Source: Phallusia mammillata
Taxonomy: Eukaryota; Chordata; Ascidiacea; Phlebobranchia; Ascidiidae
Direction: 5' to 3'
Length of the DNA stretch: 64,000 nt
Assembly: GCA_003260075.1 (NCBI GenBank)
Contig: QLIY01000113.1
Span: 19,638-83,637 of the forward strand
Part shown: positions 23,800 to 35,637 of the stretch, one piece after another
How the letters are laid out: each line of letters starts with the position of its first letter
How positions within the stretch are numbered: position 1 is the first letter of the stretch
Program-made: the position numbers and the translations under genes
Notes under the pieces: generated by a model
Databases searched by the model: none
What the model saw: only the letters and a program-made list of their open reading frames with translations
Told to the model about the DNA's origin: nothing

Positions 23800-24724
23800 C
23801 GTGCTGATGCCGCCAAATTTGCCTTCTTTCTGATTGATATTCAAATAAGCTGGCACAAGCCATTATTGACACCAAAATGTTGGCACGCCAAGTCATTATC
23901 ATTTTGACATAGCAAGTAGGTTGGTACGCAGCGGTTAAAAGGTTGTCTGGTTTGATATTCGGAGCATTTTGGACGTGAACTTTATTCATCAATTCGAACT
24001 AACTTTAAACCGTTTTGTTTGTTTTAGATGTACCTTACTCGCTATACATCGGGGCAAAAAGAATCGGAGATACCGAGCTGTTTCAGTGGACAGATGGTAG
24101 CAATGTTACTGGGGGAAAGTGGGGCAGTTATCAACCAAATCGCTTACATAATTTAAATTGTGTTACAATGGGTAATGGAAGCTACCTTCAGAAATCATAT
24201 CCATGGCATAAGGTGTCATGCACAAATCACAGTGCGAGATACATTTGTGAAAAACTTCTTTCAGGTTAGTAAATTTCGTAGAAATAAGAAACAAGGCAGA
24301 TGGGGCCAATACAACAAACGAGAAGATTGCTGTTTTTCGTTTTTCAGCCACTACCTCTGTACCCCGTACAAAACCGACCACAACAACAAGCACCTTATCC
24401 ATTGAAACAACTGCGAACCTCAACATAATCGATACAACATTAGTCACTACAACCAACACTTTTCAAACACCCAATACAACTGAGATCTCTAGTCCAATTG
24501 CAAAAACCAGCGGCTTGATTAAACCGACTACTGCAGCTACACATTCAATTTCTTTAACAAGCAAGATCAAAGTGACTACTACCACAATGATACCTTCAAC
24601 CCATTCATCCAGCAAAAATAGCAAAGCCTTGATTACAACCAGAAAATCCACAATCAAGATCGCAGCAGAAACAGTGGAAACTGAAACACCTACAAGCACA
24701 GGTGAATACGCTATCACATTTTGA

Positions 24725-24819
<95 letters not shown>

Positions 24820-25724
24820 CACCATTGTCATTATATGCGTCATCATTGTCTATGTGACGTTACAAAAGCGTCGAAATGAAAGGTGATTAACAAAACGTTG
24901 TGCTTGATTTGTGTGTGTTTTTAGTCAGACACCCTTACACTATATTATTTGATAAACAACTTTTTTTAACCAAAACTTTCCCCTAAAATCCCTTCGCTTT
25001 GTTGGGTGGTCAGACATATTCACTGCATTTTTATGAAAGGATTGTTTTGTTATTACAGATTACAAAGACCGACAGAACTCGATTTGTTAGGGAACCTTTA
25101 CGAAACAAGTAAGATGAACGAACAGATACGTTCGAATAAAATTAGGCCATACTGTTGATAACTGGAATGACCATTATAAATTTTCGGCTAACTAGAAGTC
25201 AATTAATGCCTGAGACTTTTTAGTCAATTTTTTATAACCATTGCAATAGTTTAGAATTTTAAAACATGAAATTGGTAATGAATGGGTGAAAATTTAAGGT
25301 AACATATGCTGAACGACTGCACCCAAAGTTTGTTAATAATGGTGGGGTTTGTGTGAGGACACACAATGCAAATTTTGTTTCAACTATAAACAAATGCAAC
25401 TTGGTACCAATATTAGTGGTAATCAATGGCTTTTGTGCAGTTGATGAATTTGAAGTGGACGAAGCAGATGACAACACAGAATACTTTAGTATTCCTGAAC
25501 TTCCACTGACTCCACGTAGCTCAGAAGAACCCAATGATATCTTCACTCAAGCACAAAATAATGAAAACAGTCCCTATTCTACGGTTTTGGATTGTATATC
25601 AGTAACCAACGGCAACTTTTGTGATGAAAGAATGGGTAGACAATCATTAAACGCTAATGAATCGGAGCATATTACAGTCGAAACTGAAATATACAGCACC
25701 GTTCAGGACTTACAAGAGAATTAA
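22662..25724 (+). CDS. C-type lectin-like membrane receptor with tyrosine-motif tail
   Basis: Exon 1 (22662-22879) gives a signal peptide (MTVIVLLFILCLSVSAEG) and the first half of a C-type lectin domain ending at NLTG. Exon 2 (24029-24265) gives the second half: YIGAK, WTDGS, QPN, NCV, WHKVSC, YICEK. The four conserved cysteines are present. The QPN triplet and WHK in place of WND depart from calcium-site consensus, so sugar binding is doubtful. Exon 3 (24347-24701) is a Thr-rich stalk. The membrane exon is cut by a 93-base G run; its C-terminal half (24819-24881) survives. Tail exons are 25060-25109 and 25441-25724 (TAA), with SPYSTV, EIYSTV, EYFSI and NLYET motifs; SPYSTV fits the ITIM rule. 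Phases match the upstream paralogue. Small unrecognised exons between 22879 and 24029 cannot be excluded. Confidence 0.8.
23455..23530 (+). pseudogene. Possible lectin-domain exon fragment in receptor intron
   Basis: After TTTTCAG a frame reads ACKAYGEKIGSLVF, which resembles the first-cysteine segment of a C-type lectin domain, then loses similarity and meets a stop. The host gene already has this part of the domain in exon 1. It may be a dead exon, an alternative exon or chance. Two 10-base G runs (23302-23311, 23387-23396) and a duplicated flank lie just before it, so the local sequence is unreliable. Confidence 0.35.
23739..23799. other. G run of 61, probable former N gap
   Basis: Flanks are unrelated. 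The right flank begins inside a hAT-type repeat, so the left end of that repeat is lost in the gap. Confidence 0.75.
23800..23955. mobile_element. hAT-type MITE, left end missing
   Basis: Shares 'gctggcacaagccattat', 'gcacgccaagtcattatc' and a terminal 'ggttaaaaggttgtc' with the complete element at 32115-32386. The left end is replaced by the G run. Confidence 0.6.
24726..24818. other. G run of 93 replacing part of a membrane exon
   Basis: The stalk exon and its donor end just before the run, and the frame resumes after it with hydrophobic VTIVIICVIIVYVTLQKRR. The acceptor and the first half of the membrane segment are therefore missing from the sequence. Confidence 0.8.
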
Positions 25725-25925
25725 GAAACATACGACCGTCGTGGCAAGACATCAGACGAGTCTTAGTCCAGGTTGATTTGAGAAATGCTGCAAACGGCTC
25801 TAGTTGGGCCAAGTGAAAGTAATGAGCAATACAATGAACCGAATTCATTTTAACAGATTTGTTTACATTCGAAACAAAAAAATACTGCACTCTTGTAATT
25901 GCTCTTAAAACACTTTTATTCCATG

Positions 25926-25931
25926 AATAAA
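25926..25931 (+). other. Candidate poly(A) signal, lectin receptor gene
   Basis: AATAAATAAA begins about 200 bases after the stop at 25724. The same signal is present in the duplicated copy after the G run (near 26042). Confidence 0.55.
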
Positions 25932-28681
25932 TAAAAAGTGTATTTTATACTATATTTGGGGGGGGGGGGGGCCACGTGTTTACATTCGAAACAAAAAAAT
26001 ACTGCACTCTTTTAATTGCTGTTAAAACACTTTTATTCCATAAATAAATAAAAAGTGTATTTTATACTATATTTGTGTTTCCCGCCTTTTTTTGTTTAAT
26101 GCACAATAACCATCTATTTCGTCATGAATTGGTTCTTTGAATGAGCAGTCCGTGCTGTATGAAATGAAACTGTGAGCAATTCCGCCGTTTTAATGTGTAG
26201 CGATGTGTATTTTATATTTTTGTGTATTTTTATTTTAGCGGCACATCAGAAACGTCAAGGCAATTTTGTATTTCCTTTAAAGTCTAGCGGCCTTGGATCT
26301 TGCGCTTTCTAAAACCACACGCCCTAAAACTTTCGCGGGGGGGGGGGTAGCCGCCTTCAGCGTACGATAATTATTTCCTTTGTTTCGGTGCGACCCCCAC
26401 TTTGCACCGTGTTGTCGCTTTGCTATATATTTGCGTTTCCTTATCCAACTATGGACAAAGATCAGAACCAAATACCGATTCACTTACTTACTTACTTACT
26501 TTAGACGAAGTTATCGCCAACGTTATACTTTACGTTTGTTGTAGTTTTATATATTGTTTAACAAACCTTGTTTTACGTTTTAGTTGTATTAGTCAGGGGT
26601 CGTTCAGCGTTCTTAATTTTGGAGTCAGATCGCGCATTTTCCTTTTTCAACTTAACGTCACATAAAATCTTGTTTATTGCAACAAATGGTTCTTTGATAT
26701 GTGGTAAGTTTCTTTCGTTCTGTATTATTGGCTTTATCGGAAGATCTGCTGTGATATGATTTATTATAGAGTAAACGCCTAAACCAGATAATGGGCCAAA
26801 CCCAAAAGTGTATTTCTTGACAAAGTGTTGTATTAAATACATGCCAACTATACAAATTATANCAATGAAATCAAAAATGGGATAAAAAATTAAAATGAAA
26901 AACATCTCAAAGATAAAAAGGCCATAAATGGAATTACTAAGCTAGCTGAAATGAAAGAAAACTCGCAGAATACTGCAAAACAGCAATATGGCAAATTAAA
27001 GAAATAATTGATTAACCAAAATATAATGAATGTAAATCCTGCACTGAGCTTTATTATAAGGGGGGGGGGTGTTTAACAAACCTTGTTTTACGTTTTAGTT
27101 GTATTAGTCAGGGGTCGTTCAGCGTTCTTAATTTTGGAGTCAGATCGCGCATTTTCCTTTTTCAACTTAACGTCACATAAAATCTTGTTTATTGCAACAA
27201 ATGGTTCTTTGATATGTGGTAAGTTTCTTTCGTTCTGTATTATTGGCTTTATCGGAAGATCTGCTGTGATATGATTTATTATAGAGTAAACGCCTAAACC
27301 AGATAATGGGCCAAACCCAAAAGTGTATTTCTTGACAAAGTGTTGTATTAAATACATGCCAACTATACAAATTATAATTTGTACTTATGACATAAGGAGT
27401 AGAATGTATTTATAATAGGCGTACGACATCAGTTGCCTATTGTTGTGTAAAGTGTATGCTGTACACTTCACAGTGTAAAACATAGTTTTATGGTTTGTAG
27501 AATTATACAGCATTATGTTTCATATAAATACATTTCACCTAAAAACTTTATCGTTGGCAAACCCGGTCAAAAGATCAGCCTTAACTACTATTTGAAAGAA
27601 AAACTTACTTTGAAAAGAAATTATTATGTTTGTATAGTTTCCAAGCGTATTTTGGCTGCAAGTCGAACTTAGCCTACATATTATATATATAATTTTGTTT
27701 GACAGACTGTTACTGTGGTTACTGGTTCTCGGGTTAAGGTAACAACACCAGTGAAGGCTTATGATACAATATGTATCAGAACTGAAAGAGAATGGTAGGC
27801 TACAGGGTAAAAGAATCGATGATATTTTCCAGCTAACCTTCTTTCACAATGGGGACGAAGAAAATTTTCAAACAGGTAAAATTTGAAGTTTACTGATTTT
27901 GCTGCCTTGTAGTTAACGAACGGTATAAATAAATAATAGTAAAACAGGCGTTAGTTGGACAAACTTAACAAGTAAAAACTTTATTAAAAACAAGTTAGTA
28001 ATTATTGCAAGGTGTAGAAACTAAGTTACATTCATGCCACTATGACAGGCTTCAAATGTACCACATTTCTAAAATAAATATATTTTTGCCACCATAGCCA
28101 ATTAATGTCACAGCAGAATGCTGTCCGTAGTGTCATAAAAACCCTTTGTTCTGTTCAAAACATTGTGCAATATGCCTACTATATTTACCGTTTTTTTACA
28201 GTTAAAAAGCCATTACAATGTTATTAATATATCGTATGTTTCTGGTGCTTACACAGACTTGACATCCAGATTTAGTTGGCGGTGAGATCGTTACTTGTAC
28301 AGTAGCGAAGAATCTACCGTGTTAATTGCATGAATACTCAAGTACAATGAAAGCATGTTTGTCCGTTGTACTATGTTGTCTACATTTATACGCAAACAAG
28401 TCTAGTAAAATGGAAAGAATATACAAATAAGTTATATTGCGTATTTGTTGCGCAAAAAGACACATTTTTCGAAAAAAACAACCAATCTCGATTCATTACC
28501 AGATACATAAATCCAACGTTTCTTAACCTTTACGGTGTTGTAGGCAGTTCCCAAGTGGACAAAAACGCAAAAAAGGCTAAAAGGTCTCATAACGAAAACT
28601 AAACCGCTAAGACCTGTATAAACAGGCATTGACTCCCCAGAAATTTTCCAGCGTCACCCATTGCTGGCACTATCCCTGTAT

Positions 28682-28687
28682 TTTATT
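28682..28687 (-). other. Candidate poly(A) signal, MCM10
   Basis: TTTATT on the + strand reads AATAAA on the minus strand, about 58 bases beyond the MCM10 stop codon of the left-hand copy (28745-28747). Confidence 0.55.
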
Positions 28688-28744
28688 TGGCGAAAATGAG
28701 AAGCAGCCCGATAATACACACCCAACCTACAAACACGTCATATG

Positions 28745-28871
28745 TTATCTCAGTGCATTCAAAAACTTTGAGTGCTCGATTCCACGAATGAGCAAAACTT
28801 CGCTGTCCAACTTTAAGTCTTTGCTCTTCAACATACAAGTTCGCTTCCATTTTTTCACACTTCCGCATTCC
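28745..28871 (-). CDS. mcm10: MCM10 last exon, second haplotype copy
   Basis: Encodes the same C-terminus (ECGSVKKWKRTC ... RGIEHSKFLNALR, stop) as 29657-29783 with only a few base differences, all or nearly all silent. Same acceptor and reading phase. Two tandem final exons cannot both be used in one mRNA, and 12- and 10-base G runs separate the copies, so these are alleles rather than paralogous exons. Confidence 0.85.
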
Positions 28872-31800
28872 CTGGATGGAAATACTCGAAATAGGTTAGT
28901 TTATTTAGGGCAGGGGTGGGCAACCTGCGGCCCACGGGCCACATGCGGCCCTTGATTTCAAATGTACTGGCAAACGAGTCCAATTATTATATATTTTTGA
29001 GCAAATTACTGCGCCTGGTGCTATTTTTCTGCGACCTGACAATATGCTGCGATAATCAAATGCGAATTTTACTTGTCGTACTGCATTTTCGGTATGCAAC
29101 GAAGTAAAATCACCTTGTGTCATATAAAGGTGCGGCCCGCGATCTAATTATTGCAATTGTATTTGGCCCCACAGTGACAAAGGTTGCTCACCCCTGATTT
29201 AGGGTAATGAGAAACATAACAATCTATACACTTATCGAAGTGGTTTTTAGTTGAAAGGTTAGGGTAAATGCTCAAATTTAATGTGTTTGTTTTAAATTAT
29301 TAACAAAAACGGTCTGCTTACTCCTCGGGTAATAAAATGTGCAAAATTACTTTTTCACGTGGACGACGGTGAACCCATCAACAGGCTGATTTCTAAACTA
29401 TCATAGCGTAACAATAAAGTCACACACCTGCAAGCTTTGGCTGGGGGGGGGGGGTGTTGCGCAAAAAGACACATTTTTCGAAAAAAACAAGCAATCTCAA
29501 TTCATTACCAGATACATAAATCCAACGATTCTTAACCTTTACGGTGTTGTCGGCAGTTCCCAAGTGGACAAAAACGCAAAAAAGGCTAAAAGGTCTCATG
29601 GGGGGGGGGCAGATTCAGCGCGATAATACACACCCAACCTACAAACACGTCATATGTTATCTCAGTGCATTCAAAAACTTTGAGTGTTCGATTCCACGAA
29701 TGAGCAAAACTTCGCTGTCCAACTTTAGGTCCTTGCTCTTCAACATACAAGTCCGCTTCCATTTTTTCACACTTCCACATTCCCTGGGTGGAAATTGGTC
29801 AGTTTGCTTAGGGTAATGAGAAACATAACAGTCCAAATTGACTTGTGGACATGCTTTATTGTTTAAACCAGGGGTGCCCAACCTTTTTTGACTCGAGATC
29901 GACTTTTGAGGTAGGGGGGGGGGGGGGGGGGGGGGGGGAATTACTGCGCCTGGTGCTATTTTTCTGCGACCTGACAATATGCTGCGATAATCAAATGCGA
30001 ATTTTACTTGTCGTACTGCATTTTCGGTATGCAACGAAGTAAAATCACCTTGTGTCATATAAAGGTGCGGCCCGGGGGGGGGGACCCGAAGGGTTACATT
30101 ATTTGGACCAAATTGTTTGCAATCCGTTTGTTTATCATTAAAATGTACAATGTGAAATTCAGAAATTTAATGTTTTTTTTGTAATTATGAACAAATAACT
30201 TAACTTACGTATGAAGGAACAAATTGAGATGTTTACTCTTCGGGTATATTCAAAAATATTTGTTATGTGGACGACGATGGACTTATCCATACACAGAGTC
30301 ACAACTGAACATTAAATAAAAATACCTGCACGCTTTGGCTGGGTAGGGATCCCACGTCACCGTCCGCTGCCTGCAGTGGGTGCATTCAAAGAATCGCTTT
30401 TTTACGCTCTTCCACTGCATGGCGTGCTGGAGCTGCTTGCATCTTTCGTGCGGCGCCCAAAACGTGTAACTGCACTGCTGACACGTCACCACCTGTGATG
30501 TCATAATTACAATTGTATGTTTAAGAACAAGAGCATTGTTCGACAATCGAGGGTGTTTAAAACAAATTACGCCCCGAATATCAACAAGTGTGTGATTTTG
30601 CCGAACTTGTTTGGCGTTTATGATGTCATATAAATAAGGGTGACGTAATAAATCAGGGGGGGGGGGAAACTGATTTGTAAATAGCATTTGCGGCAAATTC
30701 CTATTTAGCATTATACACAGATTTGCAATTCAAGTTCAAGTATGTAACAAATCCCAATTAGTCTAAAGTCAGACAAAAAATATTGCTTTACAAAAGAATA
30801 GTAAACTCTTCAAGCATTATGAAATAATAAACTCGTTTGGGACTTCATACTTTTTTATAGTTGTTCAAAGTGATTAGTGATAATAGTTCAAAATATTAAG
30901 TTTGATACACCAATATAATCGACTTACAATGTCAAGTTCATAGGAATGTGATGATGTTGCATTGAGAATTCGTTCAAACTCCTTTTCTGACATTTGACTT
31001 CCCAACACTGAAAAATGCATCTTTTTTAGCCAATCGAGGTGTAGAAAATTTTTAAGTTTTAAACATTTTGTTTAACTGAAAACAATGTTGTCTAATAGTA
31101 GCAACACAAATGGAACAACTAAAATTTGATTTCCATTAAAATAGTTTAAATGTATACTGTATTAATGCACTAACGTATAATTAAGTTTGATTTCTGTTTT
31201 GTAAATTTTAACACTGTCGCCAATTATGATAAAGTGTACCAGCATTAACTAGTTGCTCACCAGTACTTGCAGATGGCTCAGCCTCCTTGCTTTCAGCTTG
31301 TTCCAAATCCTGACGGTTCCCTTTCACTTTTTCTTGCACCTTTTGCTTCAACTTCTCACTGGTTTTGATGTCTTTCACTCGACCAATCATGGTTTGATTG
31401 GGGTTTGACTTTTTTATTTCAACTGCACCAGTTTCCGCTCTGAGTTTGGCCATTGCTTTTCGCTGAAAATGGTGGGGGGGGGGCAAGAGCATTGTTCGAC
31501 AATCGAGGGTATTTAAAATGAATTTTGCCCCGACCAGCAACAAGTGTGTGATTTTGCCGAACTAGTTTGGCGTTTATGATGTCATATAAATAAGGGTGAC
31601 GTAATAAATCAGTTTTCAAATCCACGAAATTTGTCCTCAACTGTAATACACGAATTTACAATGGTGGCTTTATTAGGGACGCATTTTCGCAGATATTAGC
31701 CTTGGCTGGGAAAATAATGATTTCTTTCTTACCTTAGCGGGCATTTCAAATGTGTCGGCCATCTTTTCTTCCATCATTTCCTTTTTAATAAGTGGGTTGA

Positions 31801-34800
31801 AATACTCCTCTTGTTTTTCCATTTCAGCCTGCAAATTCAAATATAAGCCAGTGTTATTACAATAATCTTCTGACAGGGCGCCATTTGGAAACTGATTATA
31901 TCAGTTATACACAGATTTGCAATTCAAGTTCAATTATGTAACAAATCCCAATTAGTCTAAAGTCAGACAAAAAAATTATTGCTTTACAAAAGAATAGTAA
32001 ACTCTTCAAGCATTATGAAATAATAAACTCGTTTGGGACTTCATAGTTTTTTTTTGTAGTTGTCCAAAGTGGATAGTGGTGATAATTTAAAATATTAAGT
32101 TTGATACACTAATACAATACAGGGTTCGGCAACCCCTGGCATGCGTGGTGGTTTTTCATGGCATGCCAACCGATTTGCGTGTTTATATTGATAACCTGTT
32201 ACACTGCTTGTTTATAGTTTTTATCATGCCACCTTACGTGCACAAAACCCTTTGCTTTCACTTTATTATTGATATCTGCTGGCACAAACCACTATTATTT
32301 AGAAAAAACGTTTGCACGCGAGGCCATTACCACATGGAAATAACAAGTAAATTGGCACCCGTCGCCTCAAAGGTTGTCGACCACCGCACTAATATAATCG
32401 ACTTACAATGTCAAGTTCATAGGAATGTGATGAGGTTGCATTAAGAATTCGTTCAAATTCCTTTTCCGACATTTGGCTTCCCAACACTGAAAAATGGGTG
32501 GGTTTTTTAGCCAATTTAGGTGTTGAAAATATTGTTTGAAACATTTTGTTTAATAGGGCATAATTTAGTAAAACAGTTAAAAAAGCTACTTTAATAAAAT
32601 GTTTGGGCATTTCACATTAAAAAAATGACCCTAAGAGGTCTGTGTTGTAATAAAAACAATGTTGTCCAATAGCAGCAACACAAATGGTACAACAAGGTTT
32701 GCTTTCTATTAAAAAAGTTTAAATGTATAATAATGCACCAATGTATAATTAGGTTTGTCTTGTGTTTTACAATTCTAAATGCTGTCCACGAGGTAGTAAG
32801 CCAGCATTAACTAATTGCTCACCACTACTTGCAGATGGCTCTGCCTCTTTGCTTTCAGCTTGTTCCAAGTCCTGGCGATTCCCTTTCACTTTTTCTTGCA
32901 CCTTTTGCTTCAACTTCTCGCTGCTTTTTATGTCTTTTACCCGACCAATCATGGTTTGATTGGGGTTTGACTTTTTTATTTCAACTCCACCAGTTTCCGC
33001 TCTGAGTTTGGCCATTGCTTTTCGCTGAAAATGGTAATAAATAAGTTAATTTTTTGCTAAGAAAACCTAGTTCACAAAATAAAAACAGGCCACCTTATTA
33101 CAGTTTGCCTGCCACATTGCTTTTGGAACAGAAAACCTATAAAATTTGGGAAAAACAACCACTTGAAAAAGTAAGAAATTTGGCTACCGATTTATAAATG
33201 GCACTTGCCATGTGTACCGCTGGGCCATAAACAAAGTACTTGCATGCTGCTAATATAAAGAATTTCCTAGATTATTACTTGATCTGACACAGATTATAGT
33301 TTGTGATGAGAAAAAAGCTGGTCAAATAATGGACTCACCTTTCTTAGTTCAGCCAGTGTAACAGTTGCACTGCTGGATGCAGCTTTCTTGTTTGACAACC
33401 AACTGCTGAAAAGGTCCACTCCTTCAGTATTGTGGTCGTTTGCAGTTAACTTTGGTAAAGGTGATTGAGACAATGCCTTTGACAACATAGGACTTTTGCT
33501 AAGAAGGCTGCAAAACAAAACTGAGTGAAATTTTAAGTTGAAGCTTATGTACAGTAAAGCAACGATTTTGAAACAAATTCTCTTTTTTTGTCACAGAGCA
33601 ACAACCATACATTGTTTTACTATGGACAATGCCATAATGTAGGGACAGTTGCAAATTTTATGTCACACTTAATACTCCTTACTATATTTCAATTTCCAAG
33701 CCACTGAAGAATGAAAGTTAAAGGTCGCAATGCCATTATCATGGAATATCATTCACTATGATTGACAGGTTTACTTATTCATGCCTTTTAAACTTATTTG
33801 AAAACTGAACATTCCCACTAACCTTGTTTGTTTACTAATATTGTTTTTCTTCCTCTGGTTGAATAAAGTTTCTGTACATTTCTTGATTGTGTCCGGTGAA
33901 ATGAAACTCACAGGTTTTGGTGATGAAATTTGCATCTACAAAATATAAACATATATAACATAGAAATAGGCTATTGTGCCAGGCATAATGTATAACCAAG
34001 TAGTGCTCATCCAGCAGTTTCATTGTAAACAATCGACGGGATGTCGAAATGTCAATTGTTTACAATAAAACTGCTGGATGAGCAATACTTCGTTATATAT
34101 ATAACATAGATTATTATAGACATATGATGAACTAACTTTTCATTTTAAAGTATGTCCCATTGACACTAAAATATGACACAGTTGTTTGCTTAATACCCAT
34201 GTGATGTTGTATTGCTAAATTGGTAAAATCTACCTGCACTCATTTTTAAAATCTCACAGGATTTGTATATTTCCACCTTGACCAAGCGCTACACCAAGTT
34301 ATTTAGGCGTTTCTTTAGGGATCTACCACTTCAACTCCTATTACGAATTTTTTGTTTATCAGCAAACTGCATTCCTTTTACCAGTTATAATGACATTATT
34401 TTCCTATAATACAGTCAGTTTTCATTTTCATGAAGATTTTCAAACCTTTGCAATATTTTGTTTCTCTTGTATGATTTTCTTGCGTTCTTGTAACACAGCA
34501 ACAGGTGACAATGGTGTCTTTTCCTGTTTAAGAATTTTTTCTTTCTCTTTTTGCTGGAGATGATTCAGGAATTGCCTGGAGCCTGCCACCATGTCACCTG
34601 ACGACAGCATTTCAGCACTTGACAAAAACAAGAAAAGTTCAAAATTACTTTAAGTGTATCATATCAACTGTTGAACACAATTGTTTAGCAGAAATCAATT
34701 CACACACAGTATTTTTATGGTTACAACTAATATTCTTTGTGTTTGTAGCAAATGCTGTACAACCTAGGGTTGGGCATTTGACCGGTCAAATAAAATCTGG

Positions 34801-35539
34801 TCAATTGACCGGTCAAATACTTGTCAAATAGGTCAAATATCAGTCAAATACTATTCCCATTATTAAATTGCAATTTTAGTTAAAAGTTGGAAGTTAGATC
34901 TTCTTCTTTCTAAAGTAATGGGAATGAAGGTTTCAACTCATGTAAATTTGTTTGTGAAATAGGAAATGTTTAGTTTATATTATATTTTCTGACTGCATTG
35001 CATGCTTCATTTCATCAATGGCCCTCTGGGTGTCTGTAATTTCAGTAATCACATTTGTGAACTGGATTCTCATAATATATATCAGATAAAAGTCTAATTT
35101 TGACTGAGATTTAACTGCAAAACTTGCTTATCCGGGGGGGGGGGTAAAATCGTAACTTATGCTGTTACGCTGTTGTCACATCTCCAATCATGACAAAAAA
35201 GAAATATGTACGTGCTCAAGTGTATGTACGTACTTCTGTAACTTATCCACAATAATCTATTCAGGGCAATTATAATCTAAATTTACATCTACAAACAATT
35301 TTTGAGAAAAATGGACTGTAGACCTACAAGTTTACACAGATGCTTTAAATTACTTAGATTTTTTATCTGTCAGTAAAAATTTGTGCAACATTTGCAAAAA
35401 TGCCCAAGTAAATACTAATAAACTAACTTCCCCTCATGGACATATCACACTCGATTTTTATTAAGATAAAACAGTGCTAGAAGTGATCCAAGTTTTTTAA
35501 TTGCATTGTAAACCTTGCAAAGTTTGCCATAACGTAAAT

Positions 35540-35637
<98 letters not shown>

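Larger units (their letters stand above)
25725..28744. other. Intergenic stretch, receptor genes to MCM10
   Basis: No gene is recognised. It contains contig-end pairs (about 25855-25957/25972-26074 and 26558-26861/27070-27375), G runs at 25958-25971, 26337-26347 and 27060-27069, an undetermined base at 26862 and a short (CTTA)n tract near 26482. A 30-codon open frame at 27705-27796 after TTTGACAG is a weak exon candidate with no recognised homology. Confidence 0.5.

Noticed and set aside
23669-23992. Open frames with long poly-Gly or poly-Pro tracts (here, and at 24463-24846, 35445-35752, 29657-30058)
   Set aside because: The tracts are translations of G runs that are probably assembly gaps.
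27705-27796. 30-codon frame after TTTGACAG as an exon
   Set aside because: No partner exon, domain or homology; kept only as a weak note.
7253-35636. Long G runs as biological G-quadruplex or telomere-like elements
   Set aside because: Fixed 10-base class, flanking duplicates and perfect homopolymers of up to 97 bases fit converted gaps far better.
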